DNA of 20,186 nucleotides from Rubrivivax sp. (GTDB lineage: Bacteria > Pseudomonadota > Gammaproteobacteria > Burkholderiales > Burkholderiaceae): the NCBI GenBank assembly GCA_004211235.1, contig SEEY01000006.1, positions 1 through 20,186 on the forward strand, in the 5' to 3' direction. The first letter of the stretch is position 1, and every line of letters begins with the position of its first letter. Of this stretch, positions 7,558-14,531 are shown in pieces. A model generated the notes under the pieces. It saw nothing but the letters and a program-made list of their open reading frames with translations. It had not been told where the DNA came from and searched no databases. The translations under genes and the position numbers were made by a program.

Positions 7558-8450
7558 CACGGCCGGGCGCCGGCCAGGGCAGCGGCCGCTGCGTTGGCGG
7601 CTGCGGCAGCCGCTTCGGGTTGCGCGCTGCTGCCCAGCGGCGCGATGTTCTTGATCTCGCCGCGGCCGCCGTAGAGCACGGGCACGCGGTCGCCGGCGAC
7701 GGTGTCGCGCCCGCCCAGGCCGAGCAGCGCATAGGCCTCGGCCCGCGTGCTGGCGATGGGCGCCTTGTCGCCCGGCGCGCGCAGCATGGCGCTGAGCTTG
7801 CCCACCTCGCGCGCGGCCAGCACGCGGCGCGCGTCCTCGGGCGAGGCTTCGAGCGTCACGGTCGTGAAGCTGCGCTTGGTGGACTCCTTGCCGTCCCAGC
7901 CCGGCATCGGGATGGCCTGCGCGCCGGTGGCCAGCACGGTCACGTTCTGCAGCAGCGGGAAGAGGTAGCTCTTGTTGTCGCGCTTGGCGGACACCATCAG
8001 GTCGATGCGGTCGCCCGGCTGCAGCAGGCCCGAGATTGAATTGACCTCGTCGACGGGCACCGTGATGGCGCGCTGGCCGCTCGGCAGCCGTGCCGAGAAC
8101 GAGGCGGCGCGCTGGCCTTCCAGCAACGACCACAGCAGCATCTCGCCGGCTGCCACCGGGTAGGCCAGCAGCTGGCCCTCGACGCGGTCGAACTGCTCGG
8201 GCGTGATGGCGTTGGTGTGCGCCCATTCCGCGGGCACCTCGCGCACGGCCAGCAGGTTCGGCTGTAGTTGCGCACCCTTGGCGAGGTCCTGCTTGGGCAC
8301 GACGACCTTGACCATGCGGTGCGAGCGGCTGCGCGCTTCGATGTCCTCCACGTGCTGCTCGATGTACCGCTTCACGCCATAGGCAGACAGCCCACCGATG
8401 ACGAGGGCCAGGCCCAGCAGCAGCCAGCTTCGATTGAACGCAACTCTCAT
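7557..8450 (-). CDS. cpaB: Flp pilus assembly protein CpaB/RcpC
   Basis: This 297-aa protein starts at the ATG at 8450. It has an N-terminal membrane anchor (WLLLGLALVIGGLSAYGV, about residues 9-26). A SAF-type domain follows (about 47-115: VKVVVPKQDLAKGAQLQPNLL, AVREVPAEW, then PVAAGEMLLWSLL). The CpaB C-terminal domain carries RAITVPVDEVNSISGLLQPG and DRIDLMVSAKRDNKSY. CpaB/RcpC is a periplasmic partner of the secretin that stabilises it and probably links it to peptidoglycan or the inner membrane. The C-terminus is alanine-rich and low complexity. Its stop overlaps the secretin start by one base. Length and order match Tad loci of proteobacteria. Confidence 0.93.
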   Translation of the reverse strand: MRVAFNRSWLLLGLALVIGGLSAYGVKRYIEQHVEDIEARSRSHRMVKVVVPKQDLAKGAQLQPNLLAVREVPAEWAHTNAITPEQFDRVEGQLLAYPVAAGEMLLWSLLEGQRAASFSARLPSGQRAITVPVDEVNSISGLLQPGDRIDLMVSAKRDNKSYLFPLLQNVTVLATGAQAIPMPGWDGKESTKRSFTTVTLEASPEDARRVLAAREVGKLSAMLRAPGDKAPIASTRAEAYALLGLGGRDTVAGDRVPVLYGGRGEIKNIAPLGSSAQPEAAAAAANAAAAALAGARP

Positions 8451-8476
8451 GTGTTGTTGTTTCCCAGGACTCGGAC

Positions 8477-8692
8477 TCAGATGGGCAGTGAAATGGCACC
8501 CATGAACTTTGCGAAAGCGGCGCGGATGGCCTTCAACATGAAGACGAGCACGGTGTCGCTGCCGGCGTTGCCGTCATAGGGCATGAAGACCAGCGCCGTG
8601 GTGACGGCACCGACGACGAGGTACTCGACCATCGACTGGCCGCGTTGCCATGCGGCGCGCCCGCGGCGCCGCAGCGTGTGGATGGATTTCAT
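8477..8692 (-). CDS. Small Flp-like type IVb prepilin
   Basis: A 71-aa product whose ATG at 8692 overlaps the stop of the preceding gene by four bases. A basic leader (MKSIHTLRRRGRAAWQRG) is followed by QSMVEYLVVGAVTTALVFM. This is the Flp-type cleavage context: cut after Gly, Glu at +5 and Tyr at +6. The major pilin at 13992-14261 has the same context. Unlike a normal Flp pilin, the hydrophobic helix is interrupted by PYDGNAGSDT before a second hydrophobic/amphipathic stretch. It is therefore probably a minor pilin or assembly factor rather than the fibre subunit. It sits 26 bases before cpaB. Prepilin class is well supported; its specific role is not known. Confidence 0.78.
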   Translation of the reverse strand: MKSIHTLRRRGRAAWQRGQSMVEYLVVGAVTTALVFMPYDGNAGSDTVLVFMLKAIRAAFAKFMGAISLPI

Positions 8693-9375
8693 GGCTTGAT
8701 CTCGCGAACGCGGTTGACCACCAGCAGGCTGTGCCCGCCGCCCTCGATGACGCTGAGCGTGGCTTCCTCCTGGGCGTTCTCGGCCCAGAGCGTCAGGCTG
8801 CGGCCCTTGCCGACCGTGGCGCGCTCCTCGCGCGAGACGTTCAGGCCGCGCTGGCGCAGGCCGCGCACCAGTTCGTCGCGGTTGGTCTGCAGGTCGGCGC
8901 TGTTGACGGCCGTCAGCATGATCGAGCGGCGCTCGCCGTCCCGGGACTCCATCGAATTCATCAGCGCGGAGTCGGCCGGCAGCAGCCGCTTGGTGTCCTG
9001 CAGGGCGCGGCTGAGCTCCGCCGGGCCCTCCACCAGCGTGCTGATCAGCGTCGCCTCGACCTGGCCCGCGCCGCGCTCGCGCAACTGCACGGTGTTGAAG
9101 AAGGCGCCGTCGCGCCTGGCGATGACGCGCGCATCCTTCAACGGGTTCTCGACATGCTCGCGGCCGAACCGGTCGCGATAGAAGTCCAGCGCTTCGTCCA
9201 CGCTGCCGGACAGGCGGGCGCGCAGGATGCGGCTGTGGCGGCCGTTCATGACGCTGTCGGCCGCCACCATCTCGGCGCGGGCACCGTCCGGCAGCGGCAG
9301 CTCGGGCCAGGCCGGCTCGGCGGCCCGCGCGGCGCCGGCCAGCAGCAGTGCAGCGGCAATGCAGGCGGCGCGCAT
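8689..9375 (-). CDS. Exported protein of unknown function in Tad operon
   Basis: The ATG at 9375 shares one base with the stop of the TadE-like gene upstream (TGATG), giving 228 aa. Residues 1-18 (MRAACIAAALLLAGAARA) form a clear Sec signal peptide with an ARA cleavage site. The mature part is soluble and charged, with no membrane segment and no cysteine. Two stretches suggest repeated alpha/beta units: VDEALDFYRDRFGREHVENP, and a later NRDELVRGLRQRGLNVSREE. I do not recognise a family. Tight coupling to pilin genes on both sides suggests a periplasmic pilus-assembly function, but that is inference from position. Confidence 0.82.
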   Translation of the reverse strand: MRAACIAAALLLAGAARAAEPAWPELPLPDGARAEMVAADSVMNGRHSRILRARLSGSVDEALDFYRDRFGREHVENPLKDARVIARRDGAFFNTVQLRERGAGQVEATLISTLVEGPAELSRALQDTKRLLPADSALMNSMESRDGERRSIMLTAVNSADLQTNRDELVRGLRQRGLNVSREERATVGKGRSLTLWAENAQEEATLSVIEGGGHSLLVVNRVREIKP

Positions 9376-10133
9376 CAGCAGCCTCCCGTCAGCCGGTCGC
9401 AGGGCACGACGTCCCAGTCGTGGTCGCCGACCCTCAGTGCCGGGTCCAGCACCAGCGGCGGGACCGCGCCGATGACGTTCACCAGCGCAGCGGCCTGGCC
9501 GATGGGATAGACCGGCAGGCCGCCGTCCTCGATGCGCTGGCGGATCTGCGCATTGCTGCGCGCGGTCCAGCTGTCGGCCAGCAGCACGGTGCGCCGCGTG
9601 GTGGTCAGGCCGATCGCGTCCAGCGGCGCGAAGCCGGGGATGTCGGCGATGCGGATCGACACCTCGCCCGTGTACCAGTTGTCATTGCTCAAGCCGAGGC
9701 GCGGGGCGAAGACATCGGCCGCCGCGATGGCCGTCTTGCCGGCCACAGTCGTCCTGACAGTCACGTCGTTCTCGAAGTTGGCGAGCAGCGGCCGGCCGGC
9801 GTGGTCGGTCCAGACCGGGTTGCGGTGGGCCGTGAAGTCGCCGGCTGCGTCGCCCGTCTTGACCGGCGCGTCGGACGCGCTGAAGAACCGGCGTCGCACC
9901 TCCATGCTCAGCTCGGCGTCGTTCTTCCAGCTGTTGGAGGAGTTGCGCGTGGCGCCCTCGAAGGCCACGTAGCGGCTGGCGGCCTCGCTGGTCTGGAACA
10001 GGTCCAGGTATTTGCCGAGCAGCGGGATGGCGATGAACAGCGGCACCATCACCAGGCAGGCAACGACGAACTCGACGGTGGCCTGGCCGTGCTGACTGCG
10101 ATGCCCTGCACCCGGTGCGCGCTGCGAGGTCAT
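9375..10133 (-). CDS. TadE-like minor pilin/pilus assembly protein
   Basis: I take the ATG at 10133 (252 aa) because it overlaps the previous stop as ATGA and starts MTSQRAPGAGHRSQHG. A prepilin-type junction follows: HG, then QATVEF with Glu at +5. The next segment is hydrophobic (VVACLVMVPLFIAIPLL). After it comes LDLFQTSEAASRYVAFEGATRNSS, the 'AAR.aafega' pattern typical of TadE-family proteins. The rest is a periplasmic domain ending with two cysteines (VVPCDRLTGGC). TadE-type pseudopilins are processed by the Tad prepilin peptidase and are required for pilus biogenesis. It is longer than the commonest TadE proteins (about 150-200 aa). The frame is open further upstream, but that stretch overlaps the preceding gene. 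Confidence 0.85.
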   Translation of the reverse strand: MTSQRAPGAGHRSQHGQATVEFVVACLVMVPLFIAIPLLGKYLDLFQTSEAASRYVAFEGATRNSSNSWKNDAELSMEVRRRFFSASDAPVKTGDAAGDFTAHRNPVWTDHAGRPLLANFENDVTVRTTVAGKTAIAAADVFAPRLGLSNDNWYTGEVSIRIADIPGFAPLDAIGLTTTRRTVLLADSWTARSNAQIRQRIEDGGLPVYPIGQAAALVNVIGAVPPLVLDPALRVGDHDWDVVPCDRLTGGC

Positions 10134-10984
10134 AGCTGGAACTCCTTGTTCGAGGCACGACGGCTGCGGTAGGTGATGCCGGTGGGCGGCGTGAACACGG
10201 CGGGGTCCACGTCGGCTTCCAGCACCAGGCGAGTCAGCTCGCTGCTCTGGCGCACGGGGCTGTCGGGCTCGCCGGCGCTGCTGGACATCACGCGGCCCCA
10301 CAGCAGCTTGGGCAGCTTGGGGTCGGGCAGGGCCAGGCAGGTGCGCCACGGGGTGCGCGCGGCCGGCTGCTCGCGCTGCGCACAGGCAAAGCCGGCGGCG
10401 CTGGCCTTGCCCACCACCGGGCCGAACAGCCGCGTCAGCGTCGCGTCGTCGGGCTCCGCGAGCTTGGCCTGGGCGGCGGCGCTGTCTTCCTCCAGCGTGC
10501 CCTTGCCCTCCTCCAGGTCGGCGCGCCAGCGCTGGAAGCGACCCGCCTGCCAGACGGAGATCTCGACGCTGTGCCGCACCAGCGGGCGGTAGGTGCAGCC
10601 GCAGGGGCCGTTGGCCTTGAACTCGGCGGCCTCGCAGTTGTAGGCGGTCAGCTCGGTGTAGGCGGCGCGGCGCAGGCCGTCGGGGCTGAAGTAGACATGG
10701 GTGCGCGTGCGCGCCGGCTGGTCGTAGCCGGCCTCGAACACCGGCGAGCGGGCGTTGCCGCCCAGTTCCCGCTGGGTGCGGCAGACCTGCTCCAGCGTCG
10801 GGCGGCTGACGGTGTTGGGCAGTTCGCCCGTGCGCTCGGCGTAATGCAGGCGCTCCAGCCGCTTGCTCGGCGTGATGTTGAAGCCGTCCGGGAAGGGCAC
10901 GGTTTCGGCCTGCGCGCCGGCCTGCAGCAGAGCCAGCAGCGCGGCGGCGCCGAGCCGCAAAAGGGGCACGTGGAAATGGCTCAT
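10130..10984 (-). CDS. Exported protein of unknown function in Tad operon
   Basis: The ATG at 10984 overlaps the preceding stop by four bases and gives 284 aa. The N-terminus (MSHFHVPLLRLGAAALLALL, then QAGAQA-E) is a Sec signal peptide with an AQA cleavage site. The mature chain has several cysteines (LEQVCRTQ, AYNCEAAE, NGPCGCTY, GFACAQRE, WRTCLALP), so a disulfide-bonded periplasmic or surface protein is likely. No domain is recognised. Both flanking junctions are ATGA overlaps, tying it to the TadG-like gene upstream and the TadE-like gene downstream. Pilus assembly or export is the natural guess, but the sequence alone does not show it. Confidence 0.82.
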   Translation of the reverse strand: MSHFHVPLLRLGAAALLALLQAGAQAETVPFPDGFNITPSKRLERLHYAERTGELPNTVSRPTLEQVCRTQRELGGNARSPVFEAGYDQPARTRTHVYFSPDGLRRAAYTELTAYNCEAAEFKANGPCGCTYRPLVRHSVEISVWQAGRFQRWRADLEEGKGTLEEDSAAAQAKLAEPDDATLTRLFGPVVGKASAAGFACAQREQPAARTPWRTCLALPDPKLPKLLWGRVMSSSAGEPDSPVRQSSELTRLVLEADVDPAVFTPPTGITYRSRRASNKEFQL

Positions 10985-12390
10985 GGAAGTGATGGCAGCG
11001 TCAGTCCGCCCTGTTGGGCTGCCGCCCAGGCCTTGTCGGCCACGGTGGGGGCCACCAGGCGCACGCGCCAGTAGGGGTTGTAGAGGCTCGCGATCTCGGT
11101 CCTGCCGTCGGCCCGCGGCGAGATGCGGTCGAAGAAGATCTGGGCCCGCGACAGCGCGGCCAGCTTGGCGCCGGCCGGCTTGTCGTCGAAGAGCGCCAGG
11201 TCGCCCGCGGGCTTGGCCTGGGCCATGCCGCCGGAGGTCATCATGGCGGCGTGGTTCTTGGTGACGAAGATGGTGATGCCGGTGCTCAGCTCGGCGTTGG
11301 CCGCCACGTTGCGCAGTTCCTGCACGGCGGGCAGGCCGTGGAAGCTGTAGTTGCCCGGCTCCTCCATCTCGTCCTCGGACTTGTTGGCCGTGCGGCTGTT
11401 CTCGCCATAGGCATTGCCGTGGTAGCCCGTGCCGCCGCCCCCGCTGCCCCTCTTCTTGACCTGCACGGCCGCCCAGCCGACGGGCTTGCGGATGTCGTCG
11501 CACCAGCTCAGGCCGAACTTGCCGCAGCCGAACTCCTGGCCGTGCAGCTCCAGCGTGTCCATGCCGCGCCACTCGTCGAAGCCGATGAGGTCGGTGCCGC
11601 CGCGCTTCTTCAGCGAGCCGTTCTTGCGCACGAACGGGATGTCGAACGGTGAGTCGATGGTCCAGTTGCGCTCGCGGCTGAACTGATCACGCGAACGCAG
11701 CGTCACGTCGGCGAACCGGCCGCGTTCGTCGTCCGCGTACGACTTGGTGAAGTTGTCGAAGCCGTGCGAGGCCAGCACGACCTGGGTCTGCAGCGAGGGA
11801 TCCATGGCCTGCGCCACGTCGTCGGCAATCTGCTTCTGCCGCAGGCCGGCGGTGAGGTTCACATGCACCGCATCCTGCGCCAGCTCCATCGCCATGATCA
11901 CGACGTCGTGGACGGTGACGATGGGGCCGATGCCGTACTTGATGACGTAGTCGGCGTAGTAGTTGGCGGTCTGGCCGGTGTAGTACTCCAGCACCACCTT
12001 GGTCGCTGCAAAGATGATCGTCACCTGGGCGCCTTCCAGACTCGGCTGCAGCATGGTGATGAGCTCCGCGGCCGTCGCCGGCACCTCGTCCACCGCGTTC
12101 GCGAAGTAGCGCACCCAGGAGCCGACGCTGACCATCTGCGCGATGGCGATCTCGTTGGCGAGCATGGCGCGGTTCAGGTAGGCGTCGTGGTTCAGCGCGC
12201 GCGCCTCGATGACACCGGCGCTGTAGGCCGCGGCGTCGGCGGCGTTCGTGACGCGCATCTTCTCGGTCACCGCCTGGCCGGTGTTGACCATGAAGTACAG
12301 CAGCCCCGCACTGATGAGCAGCAATGCCACCGTCGCCATCAGCACCTGGCCGCGCTGGGCCTGCAGCACCGGCCGCAGCCGGCGGGCCAT
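10981..12390 (-). other. TadG-like module (C-terminal half of the fusion; possible independent start at 12390)
   Basis: From the ATG at 12390 the frame encodes 469 residues. They start with a basic stretch, RGQVLM and a hydrophobic helix (ATVALLLISAGLLYFMV). NTGQAVTEKMRVTNAADAAA and YSAGVIEARALNHDAYLNRA follow, the typical beginning of TadG/TadE-like Flp pilus-assembly proteins. The remainder is periplasmic, with a glycine-rich loop (KKRGSGGGGTG) and two cysteines (FGCGKFGLSWC). Unlike the TadE-type proteins of this locus, it has no Glu at the +5 prepilin position. The region just upstream of 12390 has no convincing ribosome site, which favours translation as part of the fusion. Its stop overlaps the next gene by four bases. 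Confidence 0.75.
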
Positions 12391-13842
12391 GCGTTGGCGC
12401 GGCGCGCCCAGCAGCGTGGCGATCAGCAGGCCGGCAGCGGCCAGCGCCAGCGCGGGCGCGTCGCCGAGGCGGGCAAAGGGCGTCAGGCCGCTGCGGGCCT
12501 GCAGCCTGACGGGCAGGCTGGCGGTGGCGTAGCGCGGCAGGTCGGCGACAACGCGGCCGGCATGGTCCAGCGCGAACGCGCCGCCGATGTCGGTGCTGTG
12601 CAGCAACGGCTTCTGGAATTCGAGTGCGCGTGTGGCGGCGATCTGCCGCATCTGGCGCTGGAAGAGGGCGCCGGGGTGGGGCGTGTCGGCGGAGAGGTTG
12701 ACCAGCAGCTCGCTCACTGCCGCCTCTTCGCGCCACAGCGTGGGAAAGGCCAGCTCGAAGCAGACGTTCAGGCTGACGCGATGCCCGCCCAGCCAGAGCG
12801 GGTCGGCACTGGCCGGGCCGCGCGCGATGTCCTCTTTCGGCCGGCCGTTCTCGAGCAGCGAGCGCAGCGGCCCGCGCGCCGGCATGAACTCGCCGAAGGG
12901 GAAAAGCTGGCGCTTCAGGTAGCGCTGCGGGCCGGAGCTGCCCATGGACAGCACGCCGTTGTGCATCTGGCCGGCGCCATTGGCCACGTAGAGGCCGAGC
13001 AGCAGGTCGCTGTCGCGGCGGTCCAGCTCGCGCTGCAGGTTCAGGAGATAGTCTGCCGGCAGCGCCGAGGCGGTCTTGGACAGCATCAGCTGAGGACTGA
13101 CCAGCAGCTGCGACCGGGCCGACCGTGCGGCTTCATCCAGGCTGGCCATGAGGTCTTCGGTGCTGCGGCCGGCGCCGGGTTGCAGCAGTACGGCGTCGAC
13201 CTCGCCGCTGGCGCTCGTCCAGCTGACCTGGCCCAGGCCCTGCACGGCGGCGAAGAGCGCGGCGACCGCGGCCAGGGCACGTCGCCGCGTTGGCGCCGAT
13301 GCCAGCGCCTGCCACAGCAGGAAGGCCGAGACCCACATCAACAGGCCCGCGAGCAGCGTGCCGCCGAAGGGCAGCGCGCCGGCCCATGGGCCACCGGGCG
13401 CCTGGAGCTGCCCGAGACGCAGCCAGGGCAGGGCCAGGCTGCCCTGGGCGAACAGCAATTCCTGGCCGCACCACAGCGCCGGCCAGGCCAGCAGCGCACG
13501 CAGCGTGACGGCCGGCGTCAGGCGATGGCTCAGCCAGGCACCCGCGGCGGTCAGCAGGCCGTGAAGGAGCAGCAGCACGCTGCCGGCGGCGAGCATCGGC
13601 ACGGCATAGCCGGCCGGCGGCTCGATGAAGAAGCCTGCGTAACCGCCGAGGCCCATGGCCATGCCGAAGGCTCCGGCGCGCCAGGCAGCGGCCCGCGCCG
13701 ACACGCCGGGCGTGAACAGCAGAGCCAGTTGCAACGTCAGCACCACCTGCGCCAGCAGCCAGCCCAGTGCCCAGCCGTGGCTGAGTCCGAGCAGGCCGCC
13801 GAGCACGGCGGAGGCTGTCACTGCGGCGCGGTTACGCAACAA
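10981..13842 (-). CDS. Lnt-like N-acyltransferase/nitrilase-fold protein fused to TadG-like pilus protein
   Basis: One uninterrupted frame (953 aa from the TTG at 13842) joins two modules. The TTG follows a GGAG site by nine bases; no ATG fits. Residues 1 to about 200 contain seven hydrophobic helices. About 215-455 is a CN-hydrolase domain of apolipoprotein N-acyltransferase type, with YLKRQLFPFGEFMP (Lys310), LNVCFELAFPTLWREE (Cys361), and LLVNLSADTPHPG followed by RQIAATRALEFQKP. An eighth helix (ALALAAAGLLIATLLG) precedes residue 485. Lnt adds the third acyl chain to lipoproteins using a Glu-Lys-Cys triad. Here the Glu position reads Gln251 (VSPQLML), so activity is doubtful. From 485 on (MARRLRPVLQAQRGQVLM) a TadG-like N-terminus and a 469-residue periplasmic part follow. 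No stop separates the modules. Either a true fusion or a sequencing/frameshift artefact near 12390 is possible. Confidence 0.75.
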   Translation of the reverse strand: MLRNRAAVTASAVLGGLLGLSHGWALGWLLAQVVLTLQLALLFTPGVSARAAAWRAGAFGMAMGLGGYAGFFIEPPAGYAVPMLAAGSVLLLLHGLLTAAGAWLSHRLTPAVTLRALLAWPALWCGQELLFAQGSLALPWLRLGQLQAPGGPWAGALPFGGTLLAGLLMWVSAFLLWQALASAPTRRRALAAVAALFAAVQGLGQVSWTSASGEVDAVLLQPGAGRSTEDLMASLDEAARSARSQLLVSPQLMLSKTASALPADYLLNLQRELDRRDSDLLLGLYVANGAGQMHNGVLSMGSSGPQRYLKRQLFPFGEFMPARGPLRSLLENGRPKEDIARGPASADPLWLGGHRVSLNVCFELAFPTLWREEAAVSELLVNLSADTPHPGALFQRQMRQIAATRALEFQKPLLHSTDIGGAFALDHAGRVVADLPRYATASLPVRLQARSGLTPFARLGDAPALALAAAGLLIATLLGAPRQRMARRLRPVLQAQRGQVLMATVALLLISAGLLYFMVNTGQAVTEKMRVTNAADAAAYSAGVIEARALNHDAYLNRAMLANEIAIAQMVSVGSWVRYFANAVDEVPATAAELITMLQPSLEGAQVTIIFAATKVVLEYYTGQTANYYADYVIKYGIGPIVTVHDVVIMAMELAQDAVHVNLTAGLRQKQIADDVAQAMDPSLQTQVVLASHGFDNFTKSYADDERGRFADVTLRSRDQFSRERNWTIDSPFDIPFVRKNGSLKKRGGTDLIGFDEWRGMDTLELHGQEFGCGKFGLSWCDDIRKPVGWAAVQVKKRGSGGGGTGYHGNAYGENSRTANKSEDEMEEPGNYSFHGLPAVQELRNVAANAELSTGITIFVTKNHAAMMTSGGMAQAKPAGDLALFDDKPAGAKLAALSRAQIFFDRISPRADGRTEIASLYNPYWRVRLVAPTVADKAWAAAQQGGLTLPSLP

Positions 13843-13890
13843 GATGTGCTTCTCCAGGGAGTGCGAAAGATGGACGCAGGTCGGCCCACA

Positions 13891-13916
13891 CCGCCGGCCA
13901 GGAGAGGGGCCGGCGG
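13891..13916 (-). terminator. Strong hairpin after the flp pilin gene (attenuator or terminator)
   Basis: A perfect 9-base-pair stem (CCGCCGGCC at 13891-13899 with GGCCGGCGG at 13908-13916) with an 8-base loop lies in the 149-base gap between flp and the Lnt/TadG fusion gene. There is no T-run on either side, so it is not a classic intrinsic terminator. Pilin genes often carry such a structure so that pilin mRNA exceeds that of the downstream assembly genes. Partial readthrough or RNA-end protection are both plausible. Confidence 0.5.
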
Positions 13917-13991
13917 GGCGCTGACGCTGCGAGGTGTGGGAGGGTCGAGCGCCTTGCGCGCCCGGCCCGGGGAAGGGCTTGCCCGACGGCC

Positions 13992-14261
13992 TTACTTGGC
14001 GGCGTTGCCGGTGTAGGTGTCGAGGTTGCGCTTCGTGTTGGCCTCGGTGGCGGCGTTGGCCGCTGCGGCCTTTGCAGCATCCTTGGCATCGGTGCCGTTG
14101 TCGCCGGACAACTCCATGGCGATGGCTGCGGTCTGGTTGCGCACCGTGTTGCCGAAGTACTGGTACACGGCAATCGCCGCAATGGCGATGAGCGCCACGA
14201 TGATGATGTATTCGGTCATGCCTTGACCGCGTTGGGTGCGCTTGTTGCTGATGGTCGACAT
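13992..14261 (-). CDS. flp: Flp-type major pilin (type IVb prepilin)
   Basis: An 89-aa prepilin with ATG at 14261 and a good ribosome site (GAAGGGA, seven bases upstream). The leader MSTISNKRTQRG precedes QGMTEYIIIVALIAIAAIAV: cut after Gly, Glu at +5 and Tyr at +6, then an unbroken hydrophobic helix. That is diagnostic of Flp pilins processed by a TadV/CpaA-type peptidase. The C-terminal tail is hydrophilic and rich in Ala, Asn, Asp and Lys, and somewhat longer than in compact Flp pilins. It is the first gene of the Tad operon, preceded by a 301-base leader and followed by a strong hairpin, as expected for a highly expressed fibre subunit. Confidence 0.95.
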   Translation of the reverse strand: MSTISNKRTQRGQGMTEYIIIVALIAIAAIAVYQYFGNTVRNQTAAIAMELSGDNGTDAKDAAKAAAANAATEANTKRNLDTYTGNAAK

Positions 14262-14291
14262 TTAGAAATCCCTTCGGAGGTTGGTGGCGAT

Positions 14292-14304
14292 GCAAGCGGC
14301 TTGC
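14292..14304. promoter_or_regulatory. 13-base palindrome in the flp 5' leader
   Basis: GCAAGC-G-GCTTGC lies about 30 bases upstream of the flp start. TGCAAGCG recurs at 14355-14362. It could be a protein-binding half-site pair or a short mRNA hairpin. Function unknown. Confidence 0.35.
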
Positions 14305-14477
14305 GCAACCGGAACAACCGGCGCCAATCAAGCCCGCCGTGGAATAAGTCGCAATGCAAGCGTTTCCAGGGCGTGGCGGAGTCTCCGAGGGAAGGGAGTC
14401 GTTTCGTTCGTCTTGTACCGATGCTTACGTGTGTTGCGGCAGAAGGGGTGGTAAAGCGCAAAGCGTTACCGGCCGCG

Positions 14478-14493
14478 TCCCAAAGCTTTGGGA
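14478..14493. promoter_or_regulatory. 16-base perfect palindrome upstream of the Tad operon
   Basis: TCCCAAAGCTTTGGGA reads identically on both strands with no spacer, which is the shape of a binding site for a dimeric regulator rather than of a terminator stem. It lies about 220 bases upstream of flp and about 70 bases beyond the ABC ATPase stop. Confidence 0.45.
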
Positions 14494-14513
14494 TGGTGCG
14501 TGCCCAGCTATTC

Positions 14514-14531
14514 GTTGACTATCCCGTCAAC
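14514..14531. promoter_or_regulatory. Inverted repeat GTTGAC-N6-GTCAAC
   Basis: Perfect 6-base arms around TATCCC, 20 bases from the 16-base palindrome. It could be an operator or a weak terminator stem for the ABC genes; there is no T-run. A second short inverted repeat (GTCTGA-ACGG-TCAGAC, 14553-14568) overlaps the ATPase stop codon. Confidence 0.35.

Noticed and set aside
5734..7674. Long plus-strand open frame opposite the secretin
   Set aside because: Same antisense effect; no recognisable protein pattern.
7558..8499. Upstream extension of the secretin frame over cpaB
   Set aside because: Arg/Ala-rich shadow of cpaB; the secretin start is set by the TGATG junction and the signal peptide.
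13843..13991. Additional small gene between flp and the fusion gene
   Set aside because: Readable frames are low-complexity and lack a ribosome site; the region is explained by the hairpin and leader.
11764..14016. Plus-strand open frame of about 750 codons opposite the Lnt/TadG fusion
   Set aside because: Composition typical of an antisense shadow, no ribosome site, and the opposite strand encodes clear domains.
14262..14420. Sigma54-type promoter before flp (TGGCGC...TTGTT and TGGAAA...TTGCA)
   Set aside because: The spacing between the GG and GC elements is 8 bases, not the required 10, so neither fits.
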